Shown here: in pieces, positions 24,283-36,166 of the stretch
Numbering within the stretch: position 1 is the first letter of the stretch
How the letters are laid out: every line of letters begins with the position of its first letter
Origin: Toxotes chatareus
Lineage: Eukaryota; Chordata; Actinopteri; Toxotidae
DNA length: 64,000 nucleotides
Direction of reading: 5' to 3'
Assembly: GCA_016801885.1 (NCBI GenBank)
Contig: CM028901.1
Span: 7,648,783 to 7,712,782 of the forward strand
Position numbers and translations under genes: made by a program
The notes under the pieces: model-generated
What the model was told of the DNA's origin: nothing
Seen by the model: only the letters and a program-made list of their open reading frames with translations
The model's database searches: none

Positions 24283-27232
24283 ACAAGCGTTGTCTTGCAT
24301 CTTGAACATTAATACACTGACAGCCCACCCACACATACACCTCCACTGTCTGGCCACAGATGTCATCTCTGTCCACAGCAACACAACACACAGACAGTGC
24401 TGTAGTTTGTGCGTCAGTGGCTGCTCTGTGTTGGGAATAGCTCTGACCTGAGGGGACCTAGTGTAGCCAGCATATTACTGCTCCGCATCTCCCTCTTCTT
24501 GCTTCTGACAGTTGGCTCCACTGACCTACTTTAGCCAAAAGACTCCAACTATTATTATTTTCTGCAGCTTTCACTGAAAGAGAGAAAGAATGGGAGGGAA
24601 TAGAATTTTTAATGGTGCAACATTGAGTAAGACACAAGCAAGATGCAAGAAAAGAAATCTGTCTTTCTTTCCTTCTCTGCAGACATGTTTAAGCTTTAAA
24701 TGTAAACATGTCTCCGTTTTTTTGGTCACAGATGTTTACATGTGGCGTACATATAAGATGGATGTTTCCCTGTGCTGCTAACTTTCCCTTTTCACTTCCC
24801 TGCATGGTTACCATGACAGTCTGTGCTGCTGGCAACACTGGGCGTGCGAGGTTTACACTTAGTGGTTTGGAACCTCTCTCACAATGAGGTAATCCTGTTT
24901 AAAACAGGAAATGTAACAGACCACCCATGACTCTTCACTGAGGGGTGACCTGGTGAAAGTTTGGAGATTAGAGTTTGCTTCTCCTTGGTGAGCTGGTCAC
25001 AAGCGTGTTGCTCTCGTTATGACTGATTAGGTTTCTAAGAAGCAATGCATTTGAAATCTATAAGCACAGAAGTAAATATAATGCCTTGAAGTACATTGCT
25101 CCCTGTGAGTTTAATTTTATTATATATTCTGTTGCTGGCTTGTTAATGCAGTCCCATTACTGTGTGAGCAGCATTCTACTCTGTGTAAAATGCTGCTACC
25201 TTTGCAATATTTCCCTCTTAAATGTAGTGGACCACATGTATAAATTAAGATAAAATGAAAATACTCAAACACAAACGTCTTGAAACTGTATTTAAATACA
25301 GTGTTGGAGTAAATGTGCTTAGTTACAGTCCACCACTGCTGGTGCTTTAATCCAGAGTGACTATAAAAGCACACTGGTGCTTTTATCCAGAGTGATTTTA
25401 TCCATTGTTGTTATATAAAAAATACTGATTAGTGTAGCTTTAAAATCTATACCTAGCTACAATTTTTTTTTTAAAGTTAAGAATAAAAGGTTTGAAAAAT
25501 ATCACACATCCCTGTTAGGTTACTGTATGTAATGAAGAGTGGGATGATGTTGTTGGCACACACCTGCAGTCTGCAGGCCTATGACGTGCCTGAAAGGCCC
25601 TCAGGGGGGAGACTCTACCTGCAAAGGCAACCTGTCATTACAGACCAAAGCACAGTCACAGCATGGAGCTGTGCCACAGGGCAGTATGCAGACTGTAATT
25701 GGTTCATCTCTCTACGTCTGACTCAGACTGACACACAGGATAATATACAACTGTGAACAGAAATATAGAGGCTTTTAATGTATCCTTTAAGAAGCAATAC
25801 AGTCAACACATCTGCATTCAGAGATGCCTGTACATGTGTGTCTTTATGTGTTGCTGCTGTAAACAAAAACTAGAGATGAGATGACAATAACAGAATTTCA
25901 CTCTGATTCAAGTTTGGCATTTACAACTGGGAGAGTCCAACAATGAGTCAACCTAAACACGGCTAGTAACCTGAGAAGAGGCAGCACTCAGCATTTTCCT
26001 CTGATATTTTAGTGCCACACACTCTCACTCTGATACACACACACACATACCGCACACACACACACACACGCATACTGTCAGCTGTGCCTGTACATCCCTT
26101 AGCCTTGACCTTCCTGCCCCTCCAGTCATGTGGCCTCTCTGACTCATTCTGGTTTAGTGGTCAGACGTGGTCAGGCAGAGACGAAGAAATGTCGAGAGAA
26201 AAAGAAAAAGAAAAGGGGTAAAATAAAGACTTTGGATGAAGGGCACACTGTAAAATCTCAGCTGAATAAAACAGAGAAGAATTTGGAGCCAGAGCGAGTG
26301 ACATAAGGTGTTTCAATGCCACACTACACGTGGAGCCGGAGATCGCTGGTGGTGACCAACAGCAGGTGTGGCCGGTATGGAAGAAAAAGAACTGCACTGC
26401 TGGGAGGTCAGTGGGTGCTGGTTTCATTCATACTATCTGTGTATGAATGGGTGTGTATATTTATGTGTGTGCATTTATGAATGGGGGACACACACCTGAG
26501 TCTGTTTTGTTTTTATGTACCCAATGATCTACGGTTATGGTTCATGCAGTATAGTCGGTTGAGCACATAGAGCAGTAAATGAGTCTGAGTCATGGGTGGA
26601 GGAAAGCAGGGATATTGTTGCAAACAGTTTATTTGAAGAAGAAATCATCTCTAAAATTGACACATATTTGTGTCCAGGGCGATTTACGAAAGGAAAACAG
26701 GGTTTCTGGAGTGGACTGAATATTTTGGAAAATTTAAAATGAGTGAAACTGCAGGTATGTGACATGATAAAAGTGGGTATTATTAAGTAATCTGCCTTTG
26801 TGTTCTTGGTTAAAGGTCAAACAGTATGCAAGTACTGTAGATTTTATTGTTATGTCACTGTGATATCAACATTTATTCAGTAAGGAGGTTGAGTCATTTT
26901 TCCTTTCATTTCATTATGATGTTAAGTCTGTCTTTGTGGAATTTCTTTGAACTGAAAACAGGAGCACGCAACAAGAATGGGGGACATTGCAGTTATGACA
27001 TTAAGGTTGTGATCTTGAGTTAATAAAAATCCACTTAATGACACACTGTATGTGAGCCAAAGTGAAATTATACTTCCTGAGAAAATTCTTCAGGAGATTA
27101 GACCTGATGAGGCAGATTAGCCCAATGCTAAATTACCTTTTGCTGTGATTCTGATTGACAACATCTAAAAATAGTTGGTTATGTATCTGTGTGCCTGTGT
27201 GTGTTTGTTGTATGGTCTATATGGTCTTCTCT

Positions 27233-27238
27233 TTGTGT

Positions 27239-27294
<56 letters not shown>
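27233..27294. repeat. (GT)n microsatellite
   Basis: About 60 bases of GT with two GC interruptions near the left end. Confidence 0.97.
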
Positions 27295-27295
<1 letters not shown>

Positions 27296-29219
27296 TTTGC
27301 GTGTGTGCAGGGAGTGTGTATATGCACGCTGGAGCTCCAGTAAATATAGCTGCTAGTCAGGGGCTGTTGATGACAGCCATAATTACAGGCTGAACTGTTC
27401 AGCAGCTGAGAGTCTAGGGGAAAGAAAGAGAAGTGCGTGTGGGTGTCCACACAAGTGTATGTGAGTGTTAGTGTTAGCTGAGGGGCTTATGGAAACCCCA
27501 CAGCGCTCCCTGAATGTATTCTACCAAAGACTTCATTGTAAAATGTACAGATGAAAGTAGGATGCAGACTGAAGCCAAAAATATGTCTCACTGTGGCTTT
27601 ACATTTTTTGGGAAGTGAAGTTTGGCGTTACAGTTGAGGTTTGACTCCACAAAGAACATTAAACAAGTGAACAACAAGTGGACAAATCATAGCTATGGTT
27701 AGAGAAAGAGACTAGGACAGAACAGGAGTGGTGTGGAGTCAGTTTTGTTAAGGTGTGTGATTGAATTTATTTGGTAACTTCAAGGGAAAATGTTGAAACA
27801 TTAATCCTTTGCTGTTATTTCTTCAAACCTTAAGGAAATGGACATGTTCAGAAAATAAGAGTATCTCCAAAAATGTTGAACTATTCCTTTTTTTTTCTTG
27901 ATGCTTTCCATCCCTGGTTTTTGGGGGTGCAGGGAGTATGAGCGTTCTCCTTTTGGCACTTTCTCAACAAAAAACGATTTCTTTCATGCAGGGGTGACTG
28001 CACGAAAAATCCCAGAACCTTCAGTTTAGGACTAATCATATCAATGAGTCATTATGAAATCCCTTCCTCTACTAATACCAAACTGATGGATTAAAAGGGG
28101 CAAGCCATTTTATGCTCCCTTTGCTTCTTGAAGGGCGAGCTGAATTGGATTTGTATGGACTCAGCAAAACAGCGTATCCACTTATGGAGGACAATTACGA
28201 TGGCAGGAGCACTTCAAGACAAGTCACTCTTCATAAGTCACCCTACAGAAATGTATTTTCCTGCAGCCTGCAAACAGCAGCACCTGTGTGCTTCGAGCCG
28301 TTTGTAGCTCTAAACATGGAGGTCTTTGTCTTTTTTCATGGTTCCCTTCCTTGTAATTCAATTTGTTTGTCGCTTGCTGTCCAGGAAAAAGCAATCGCTG
28401 TAAACCCACTTGAGGCAAACGGATTGGAAAGGTAATTCAGAAAAAGCCCCTGTTGTTGTTAAGCTGCGTAATCACAGATAATCGCGCCATCGTTTTCACA
28501 ACCTGTCGACAGATTTACGAGGACAAATAAAACTTTTTCATTCACTGGTTCTTGTTGCAGAATGAGCCAATCAAGGGTCAAAGTTCAATTCAATGTGAAG
28601 TTTGAAAAGGTATCAGTTCTCACTCCCCAAAATGGCCCCGCTACTGTCCATAGTACAAAGGAAAATATGAGAGACAGTTCATAAGATGACAGCTGGTGAA
28701 ATCTGGTGCTCAGATGTGGATTCACCCCTCAGGCTGAAAGTAAAGCAGAGATTGTTTGAGTGTTGGAGTGGAGGCTGAGTCACCTGATGTCACCTGCATT
28801 TTTTGGATCACAAATTGAGGGTTTTAGTCGCCTGAAGAGCAGTTTACATTCCACAGCTGACAGTCACACAGTATGTGTTCATGCATCCTCAAGGGTTTAG
28901 AGTCAGGTTTTTTTTATTAGCTTTTCACATCACTCACAAAAATATATTTATACAACTTATTATGATAGAATGACATATGATAGATTTCGATTGTAGGCTT
29001 GTGAAGTCTATACTTGTTTTCCTCACATTTTATTTTATTTTCTTATAAAATAAGCACATACTTGTTGTAATTAGTAACATGTAATTTAACTTTGGCAGCA
29101 GTGCAGCCTTAACATTCATGCTAACAAAGCTTGTGTGATGTGATTTGTCTTTAAGAGAGAGAGACAGACAAACAAAGAGAAAACAGGCCACTCTCCAAGC
29201 TTAATTCATGCTCTCAGGA

Positions 29220-29390
29220 CGCGCGCACTGAGACCCACGTGCACGCGGGTTGGACAAGAGGGTGAGAGTTTGGGGGGGTACAAACCAGAGAGAGACCGCC
29301 CTCCCCGTGACATCCTCAGCCTCCCATTGGCTCGCCTTTGTTCGGGAGGAGCGCAGCAAACAGGAATATGTGTGAGTGGGCTCAGTGTGT
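29220..29390 (+). promoter_or_regulatory. candidate promoter (E-box, inverted CCAAT box, CpG-rich)
   Basis: A CpG-rich segment in AT-rich surroundings. It contains GACGCGCGCACTG, a CACGTG E-box at 29,236-29,241, GCACGCGGG, and an inverted CCAAT box (ATTGG, 29,326-29,330) inside CCTCCCATTGGCTCG. No TATA box. It precedes a transcript-like leader ending at a consensus donor at 29,666. Confidence 0.5.
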
Positions 29391-29665
29391 GCTGTGTTCA
29401 GCCGCTGCTTAGACGCTTTCGCTGGGTAACAAACGTCGAAGAGCCATCGCTCATTCGTGCAGTCGGTTCATCTTCTCCGGGAATGAGAGATTACTTCTCT
29501 TTATTTGCATCTTGAACAGCAGCAAGATATCTGCTCTACAAGCGCACTTTTTCTTTTATTTATTTGTTTTTTTTGTTTGTTTGTTTGTTTTACGCATGGA
29601 TGGAGAGACACAGGTAGACGGGCAGAGACGCCACTGAAGAGCCACTTGTGTGAAGTTTTGGAGAG
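29391..29665 (+). other. ripor2: candidate non-coding first exon (5' UTR) of ripor2
   Basis: Leader-like sequence that ends GGAGAG|GTGAGT, a consensus donor at 29,666. The start is approximate. It has no long frame but two short uORFs: ATG at 29,483 (ten codons, stop at 29,513-29,515) and ATG at 29,596 (13 codons, stop at 29,635-29,637). Spliced to 47,390 it would use the internal ATG at 47,416, giving the [10 protein letters not shown] start. An alternative donor, AACA|GTAAGT, lies near 29,934. The link to ripor2 rests on strand, position and promoter-like context. Confidence 0.42.
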
Positions 29666-30220
29666 GTGAGTTAAAGCATCGCCCGGTGCAACTTTACGAG
29701 GGATGAATGCGGTCAATAAAACAGGCTTGTGTGGTGTGAAGGACTCCTTTCTCTCTGGCTGTTTTGGGGAAGAAAAGCTTGTTCTCGGGGGCAGTAGGTT
29801 AGTGGATCAGAGCGATGTGCGTGAGCTGATTTCAACAAGGACGCAACTCAGTGGAGGATAAACGATTTTTTTTAAGCGGAGTTTTCGTGACACAGATCTG
29901 GTGGTGCCAGGGATCACTCAGTAATATTAAACAGTAAGTTACATGAGGATAATCTTGATAATCTTGAGCTTTCATGTGTTACCTGTAAATCTAGTAATTT
30001 AGGGAGCTGGACTCAAAAACTGCATTAAAAACTGTAATTTACGGAAGTTTGGTTCATGCAACCCACTCAGTATGATGTGTGATTAGTCTGTCCGTGAGTC
30101 CTTTTGAGGGATGATGTGCTGTGAGTAATGTCTGACCTTGAAGTCGTTTTGTGTTTGCTGGAGACACGTTAAATAAGTTTGAATTGGGAGAAAATGTTAT
30201 TGCGAAGCTTCTGTCAATGT

Positions 30221-30221
<1 letters not shown>

Positions 30222-30257
<36 letters not shown>
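30222..30257. repeat. (GT)n microsatellite
   Basis: Uninterrupted (GT)18, read directly. Confidence 0.97.
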
Positions 30258-30261
<4 letters not shown>

Positions 30262-31462
30262 TTTCCTGATAAGAAGCACACTCGTGATGCTGCATGCAAA
30301 ATGTGAGAGAACCAGGTCAGTGATTTTAAAAATGTCCCTCCAGGTTTGTGGAGGATGAGGGTTCAAAGGGCACCGGTCTTTTGTCATGTATTGTACAGTG
30401 ATACCACCTACAGTGGATCTGTCAGCTGAACCAGAGCAGATAAACACGAGCAGCAGCAGGACTGAAACAAAAACAGTCTGTGAAGTGAGCAACCTTGACT
30501 GTTCTCTCAGGAGATATTTCCAGTTGTTATCAGCTTTCTACCTGCCAGATGGTCTGCAAATCACTTTTTTCTTTCTTTCTGGTCTTTAAAAACACCCGTA
30601 CCCCTACCTGGATAATTTTAAACTCTACTCCATTTTAAAAGCCTGCCAGCTGAGTCAACTTTATCTTTTCAGCCGCATGTACTCCAAGTTGATCAAAAAC
30701 CACAGTTTCTACAACCATCACAAGCTGTCAGTTCTCAGCCAGTTCCAATGCGTTTGAAAATAAAAGCAAAACAACAGGAAAATCATTTGCCCAAATGACC
30801 ATGCAGCTTGCAAACCCCCTCCCCCCCACACTCCACCCCTCCACCCCCTGGCTGCTCATGCTGTTTCTGAGAAAAAAGGCATTTTTTCAGGGCTAAATGC
30901 TCTTTCAGTGCAGCGCCAGGCTGACTTTGATATGGTTAAGTGGAAGTGCTTTGCTTCCCTGCCAGCCTGCTTGGTCCATGGTTAAGCTGTTTGAAGGGGG
31001 CTGGAGACGAGGGGGCAGAGTGTTTGTGCCAAGCCGAGACGGGCTGCAGGGATGCAAGAGCAGCGTCTGTTCCCAGACTCTCACACAGAAGCTCTCCCTC
31101 ACCTTCTCTCTACTTTACCCCAGCCGGCTTTTCATTCCCTGCATCTGCTCCCTCAGTCTCAGGCTTTTTTTTCCCCCGTCGCCCTCCTTCGTTTCTCTCT
31201 TTCTGTCTCCGTCTTTCACTTTCTCTGTCTCACACATGCAGGGACAGGCGTGCACACACACACACTCATTTCCTCCTCTGTCTCTCCAAAGCCTCATTAA
31301 AGGAATTATGAGTGTGTGGTTTGGAGGAAATTCAGACGCTCCTTCGTTTTTGTTGGGTTTTCCCCCAAACTACTAAAAAACAACACTGCAGTGCTGACGT
31401 GAACTGGATGTGATTTTTAATTAATGTCAGCATCACCTGAACTCTTTTGAGAGTGGTAAAAT

Positions 31463-31720
31463 AGGGCTGCAACTAAGAGTTATCTTTGTTATTATTTTCT
31501 CGATTAATCATTTTGACTATGAACTGCTAATTGTCAGTTTCCCGGAGTCCAATCTAATAACCTCTAATATCTAGTTTTATCCAGTGGGAAGTCTTACATT
31601 TATTCTAAGATAAGACAAAGGAAAGCTCTAAATCTTCACATCGGAGAAGCTGGAAATGGAGAAAGTTTTACTTGAAAAACAATTGAAAGTTTCAGATTCA
31701 GTTATCACAATAAACAGCCC
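31463..31720 (+). mobile_element. percomorph dispersed repeat, family A, copy 2
   Basis: Starts with the diagnostic end GGGCTGCAACTAAGAGTTAT and continues TTATTTTCTCGATTAATCATTT. Later it has ATCTTCACATCGGAGAAGC with TGGAAATGGAGAAAG, then a decayed 3' part. Same family as the copies at 16,275 and 44,039. Confidence 0.7.
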
Positions 31721-32123
31721 TTGATCTACCAGCTGAAGTCAAAACATCACACTGCAGATGATGATCAGTACAGAAATTTTAGTTGCTCGGTTTTTACCCC
31801 TTGGTAACCAAACTGACAAGCATCTTGATATCCAGTGGGTCATTTGACTGAACCCTGAGGCTTGTCTTGTCAGGGCTTGTCAACTTTACAACCTATTTTA
31901 ACAGAAACTCAAACATGTCTTTCGAGCAATGACTTCTTTCTTCCTAATATCGTCTCCGGTCAAACACGTTTAGAAAGTTAAAGGAAGCATCTCTCATGAA
32001 CTTTGTGTGACTTTTTAGTAGTGGCATTGCTCAGGGGGTGGCAGTGTTGATTGATCAGTACATCACTTTGATCCAGACTGAAATAACTGAACAACTGAAC
32101 GAGTTGCGGGTCATATGACTTTG

Positions 32124-32425
32124 TTGAGCCTTTGACCTTTCTTCTAGTGCCACCAGAAGGTCAACGTTTTCACTTACTCAATGATTATATCTCAATGTGT
32201 GCTTGATGGATTGCCATGAAATTTGGTACAGACATTCATGGTTCCCAGACAAAGTATCATCATGTCTTAATTTTCCCTCTGTGGCCTCCACAAGGTTGAC
32301 ATTTTTGGTTGTTATTGAAATACCTCCTCAACTCTGAACTGGATTACTGTGAATTTTGGGTCACGGAGGGTGAACTGTAATCATTTTGATCCTTTAACCT
32401 TTCCTCTGTCATCATCATCATTATC
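32124..32425 (+). mobile_element. percomorph dispersed repeat, family D
   Basis: Contains GACCTTTCTTCTAGTGCCAC, ATGGATTGCCATGAAATTTG and GTACAGACATTCATGGTTCC, followed by a diverged second unit of the same motif order. These strings recur in very many percomorph loci. A second fragment lies at 33,718-33,820. The class is not assigned. An ATC-type run follows at 32,408-32,437. Confidence 0.6.
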
Positions 32426-33717
32426 ATCATCATCAAGTCACAGTGTCAGTTAGGCCTGTACTTTGGTTTATGTCCAAATACCTGCAATACCAATGTAATA
32501 TTTCAATAGAAGTAGATTATGAAGGTTATATAAATAACAAACCAATAGAAGGAGGAGAAATATGACCTGTAAGTGTGTTGTGTGAGCCATCATGATAAGG
32601 ACGTCAGTGCTTTTAAAGTCTATCGAGGTCTCACACATGAGCACTTGACCTTTTCCTTTTCCTCAGGAACACCCACTTGCAACTCTGGGGAATATTGCCT
32701 GCCTGCCTGCCTGTGTGTGGGTGGCTGTCTCTGTTCGTTGCATGCAGATACATATGTTTTTCCATCTGTGAGCATACGTGTGGTTTTGAGGGGGAAAACG
32801 TAGGCCTTGCATTCTTACAGGAGGAGTGTCTCCTTAAAGTTTTCACAGCTGATAGTTATTTCATAAGGCGTGTAGGCTGCAGAAAAGTTAAAGTGCTCCG
32901 TTGGGACGAGGAGGGAAACGATTTCACTAGGAGGCTTTTGCTACACTGGATGCTCTGTCAGAGTTTAATGATAAAGATGACTTAAATAATAAAGTCAAAT
33001 CTCCTGCTGAGTTTCCACGATCCAGACTCCCAAATTTAACTCGTATGTGTCTGGGAAGCTGCTTTGATATAACCCATAACTGGCAAAAGGTTGATCTTGT
33101 TCTGGTTCTTTGATGAAACTTTAATGTTCCCTGTGGAGAAATTGGGTCATTCTGTTCACAGAATATAGAAGACAGTTGTTTTTATGTGCCTGTCACAGAG
33201 CATAAAAAGTGATATTATTTTAGAAACGGTTACTTCTCAACTTTTCACACCTCTCAAGCTCGTAAAACGTCTGTTTGGTCAAAGCGATTCATCGCATAAC
33301 AGTGACAAACGGCTATTTATACTGTGGTGTAGCGACACCGGAGGCAGATAAAGCAGGCCAGACCGTCTGCTCTGAGTCAGAGGTTATCTGGTCTGAAGAT
33401 GAGGGTCTGGCCTTATTCGCCTGTCTCAACATGTCCTATCCTACAATCACAGCTTCCTCTGTGGGGGGTTGAGGGGTGTTTTATGTTTGTTGGGAATTTC
33501 TGTGTCAAGGAGGTGGGTAGTGGTTGTTATACTGGGGTTAAATGGAATGTGGAGGGAGGGGCAGAGGCAGGGAGTGGAGTTGACTGGGACAGTTAGACGA
33601 CCAGCTGGAAGAGCGGAGGTGGGACATGGTATCTCTGGGGAGGGGACAGAGGAGATGAGGAACTTAAAGTTAGAGAGGCTGAACAGCTATTTGATGGCTC
33701 AAGATGATTTTGCGAAG

Positions 33718-33820
33718 GTGTTCATGGTTCCCAGAGGAGGAATCTTAGCAATGTTATGACTTTTCCCAAACAACAAACATTGGACAGATGTGCAAAGAAA
33801 TTTGGTACAGATTTAGCTTT
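33718..33820 (+). mobile_element. fragment of dispersed repeat family D
   Basis: GTGTTCATGGTTCCCAGAGG is followed by GACTTTTCCC and, 30 bases on, GAAATTTGGTACAG. It shares motif words with 32,124-32,425 in a different order of truncation. Confidence 0.5.
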
Positions 33821-35679
33821 GTAACAGAGACGCCAAAATAAATTTGAGATAATTAAGAAGCAGTGTTTTCATTATATAAACTGAGAGATGCAATGAAAGA
33901 AAAGCAAAATCATTCTTCTTTCTGCTCAGCTGTCCTCACAAGCCCTTTGCTTCTTATTTTCTCAGTCTCAGTCTTTCCGATGTGTCTCTCTCAGCCCTGT
34001 GTGCATCAGTCAGTGCAGCTACTGTAGCATTAGTCTACAGGATATCTACTCGGAGATGAGCTGTCCTGAGAGACATCAGATCTTTTTGGGTTGGTGGCTA
34101 AAACAGTGCTGCGTCACCACAATCCATGGCTCAGACCGAGAGGAGAGTGTATGTTAAGGCCACTGCAGCTTACATCCAGACAACACACGCATCTACTGTA
34201 CATACAAATGCATGCTTGTGTGAAGTGTGAATATAAATGTGGGCGTGTGTTTGTGTGTGTATTTTTTCCCTCTGCTGACCGCATGAGTGAGAAGCGGTGA
34301 TGTATGAAAAATGATAACCAGAACAATTACGGTCTGCTAATGGACTAATGAGTGCAAAGCTCTGTGTGTGTGTGTGATTCATCCATTGGAGTGAGTAGTT
34401 GCAGGTCTACTCTTGGGCTTACTATCTTCATTATTTCGCTTTTTCTCTTTTTCTCTTCCCCTCCGTCCCTCCCTTTCTCTGTCCTCCTCTGGTTCTTCCT
34501 CCAGTCCCTTCCCATCTGTCCACCCCCACCCTCCCCTCCTTCCACTACTCTCTTCCTTAGATACAGACAGAGAATTTATGGAAGGGGGTTTGAACCCATC
34601 CTCACCCCTCCTCCTGTTGTCTCTGAGCAGATCAGCACAGCATTCTTGGTGTGCGGGTGTCGGGGTGGTGGAGGTGTTCCCCCGTTAATCCTCTGCTCCA
34701 GCTGCATGACCATGCTACGAGAGGACACGCATTCGCCACATGGCACATTGCTCTGCTCTTGGACGTCATGCGTGACACATGATATTTGACATACTGGCAC
34801 ATACACATGCGTGCACACCACTGGCCAGGGCAGCTGGGAGCTGTGGCAGTGTTATGATTGGAATAAGCGTTTTAGGGTCTTAAGCTGATAATCTGTCTGT
34901 TTTGGTATTTGGTGTGCTCTCTCTGTAGCGTCCAGCAGCTGGAAGGGACACCATTGGTTCACGTCTGTGTGTCATGATGGTTTTATGTCTGTTTATTTGT
35001 TTACCAGCATGAGGACAACACGCAGAAAACATTCTCGATGTGTGACACATCTAGTGCCAGCAGCTCTGACAGTTTTCTCCATAGTTTTCTCCAAAATCTC
35101 TGGGCTCCTGTGATGGATCTCTCAGCAACTGTCAGCGCTTCACTTGTCTTTCCAGCCTCCTGTCCCCTCTGTCTCTGCTTGGTTTGTTATCTCTTCATCC
35201 TCTCTTTTTGCACAGACTTTGTTTTTGGACTCTTCATTGTAGCCAGAATGCAGAGCTCTGAATTTCAGCATTGTGATCACATTTGGTCCCAGACAAGTAT
35301 GCATTTTGTTGAGAGCAGACTATTTGCACCTGTGTGATTGCTTTCTTCTGTCACAAAGTCAAGGTTTTCGGAGGCACCGGGAAGTGGGTGTTCCCATTAC
35401 CCAGCTGCCTCGGGGTGACTGTGACACACAGCTGTGTGATGACAGATGAATTGAGAAGGAGGGGACGGGGGGAGGGGGTGGACACCTCTCCTTCATCCTG
35501 AGGCAAGTCGTTGCGAGGATGACTGTTCACTCTTTGAACCGTGCTGCTCCTCCTGCAACAAAATATGTCCTTAAAGGTCGCAGCTGCCCTGTGTGACGAT
35601 TATGTTTCAGGTACCGTCATAACTTAAAAACTGTTGCCACTGTTGTAGCTGGAAATACAGTGAGTATGGTTTGTTCTGC

Positions 35680-36166
35680 ATTCATTAGTCAGTCAACAGA
35701 AAATAAAGCGTCACATTTTTAATAATTATTTAATAATAATTTTAAAGGGGCACTCCACTGGACTACATATGAAGGTCAATTTACTAGTCTTGGGGTGTAT
35801 TAATATCTTTTAGAGGAGAAAAGCATATGATGTTGCATTATGGGAACTGTAGGATCCAACATTTTTGGAGCTTGATCCATACAAGCGACTAGAATCAGGA
35901 TATTTTGCCTCCACCGCCTCGATTTTGACAATTGTCCAAATCTTTTTCTCACAAGTTTCTGAACTTTTTAGATGATCAATGCTGAATGAACCCAGTACCC
36001 ATTTTAGTTTTGTGCCAGACTTGTGTAGGTTGCGTAGACCCTTTCTGAATATCTTTGTTTTTTTCTGAAGGAAAAAAAGCACTTGGTGGAAAACACCATG
36101 GGCATTCAGCATTGAAAAAGTGAGCAACTGATTAATTGATAATGAAAATAATCATGAGTTACAGCC
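35680..36166 (-). mobile_element. family A repeat interrupted by a family B MITE-like insertion (nested)
   Basis: The left part (ATTAGTCAGTCAACAGAAAA) and right part (TGATTAATTGATAATGAAAA then TAATCATGAGTTACAGCC) are the two parts of one reverse-oriented family A element. Between them, from about 35,744, lies a family B copy beginning AAAGGGGCACTCCACTGG, with GGGAACTGTAGGATCCAAC and TTTTGGAGCTTGATCCAT. The right terminal repeat of the inserted copy is not visible. Confidence 0.55.

Larger units (their letters stand above)
18914..29210 (+). other. long 5' intron of ripor2 (or intergenic)
   Basis: About 10 kb without a convincing exon. Contains a MITE-like copy (19,807-20,202), a CT/CA microsatellite (24,232-24,282), a (GT)n array (27,233-27,294) and a partial MITE end (27,871-27,893). 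A 72-codon minus-strand frame at 23,512-23,730 has no recognisable similarity. Segments at about 28,095-28,430 look non-repetitive and could be conserved regulatory DNA, but this cannot be judged from one genome. Confidence 0.5.

Noticed and set aside
30897..31376. 159-codon + strand frame
   Set aside because: Its second half is a C/T-rich tract giving Ser/Phe/Pro repeats; no similarity to known proteins.
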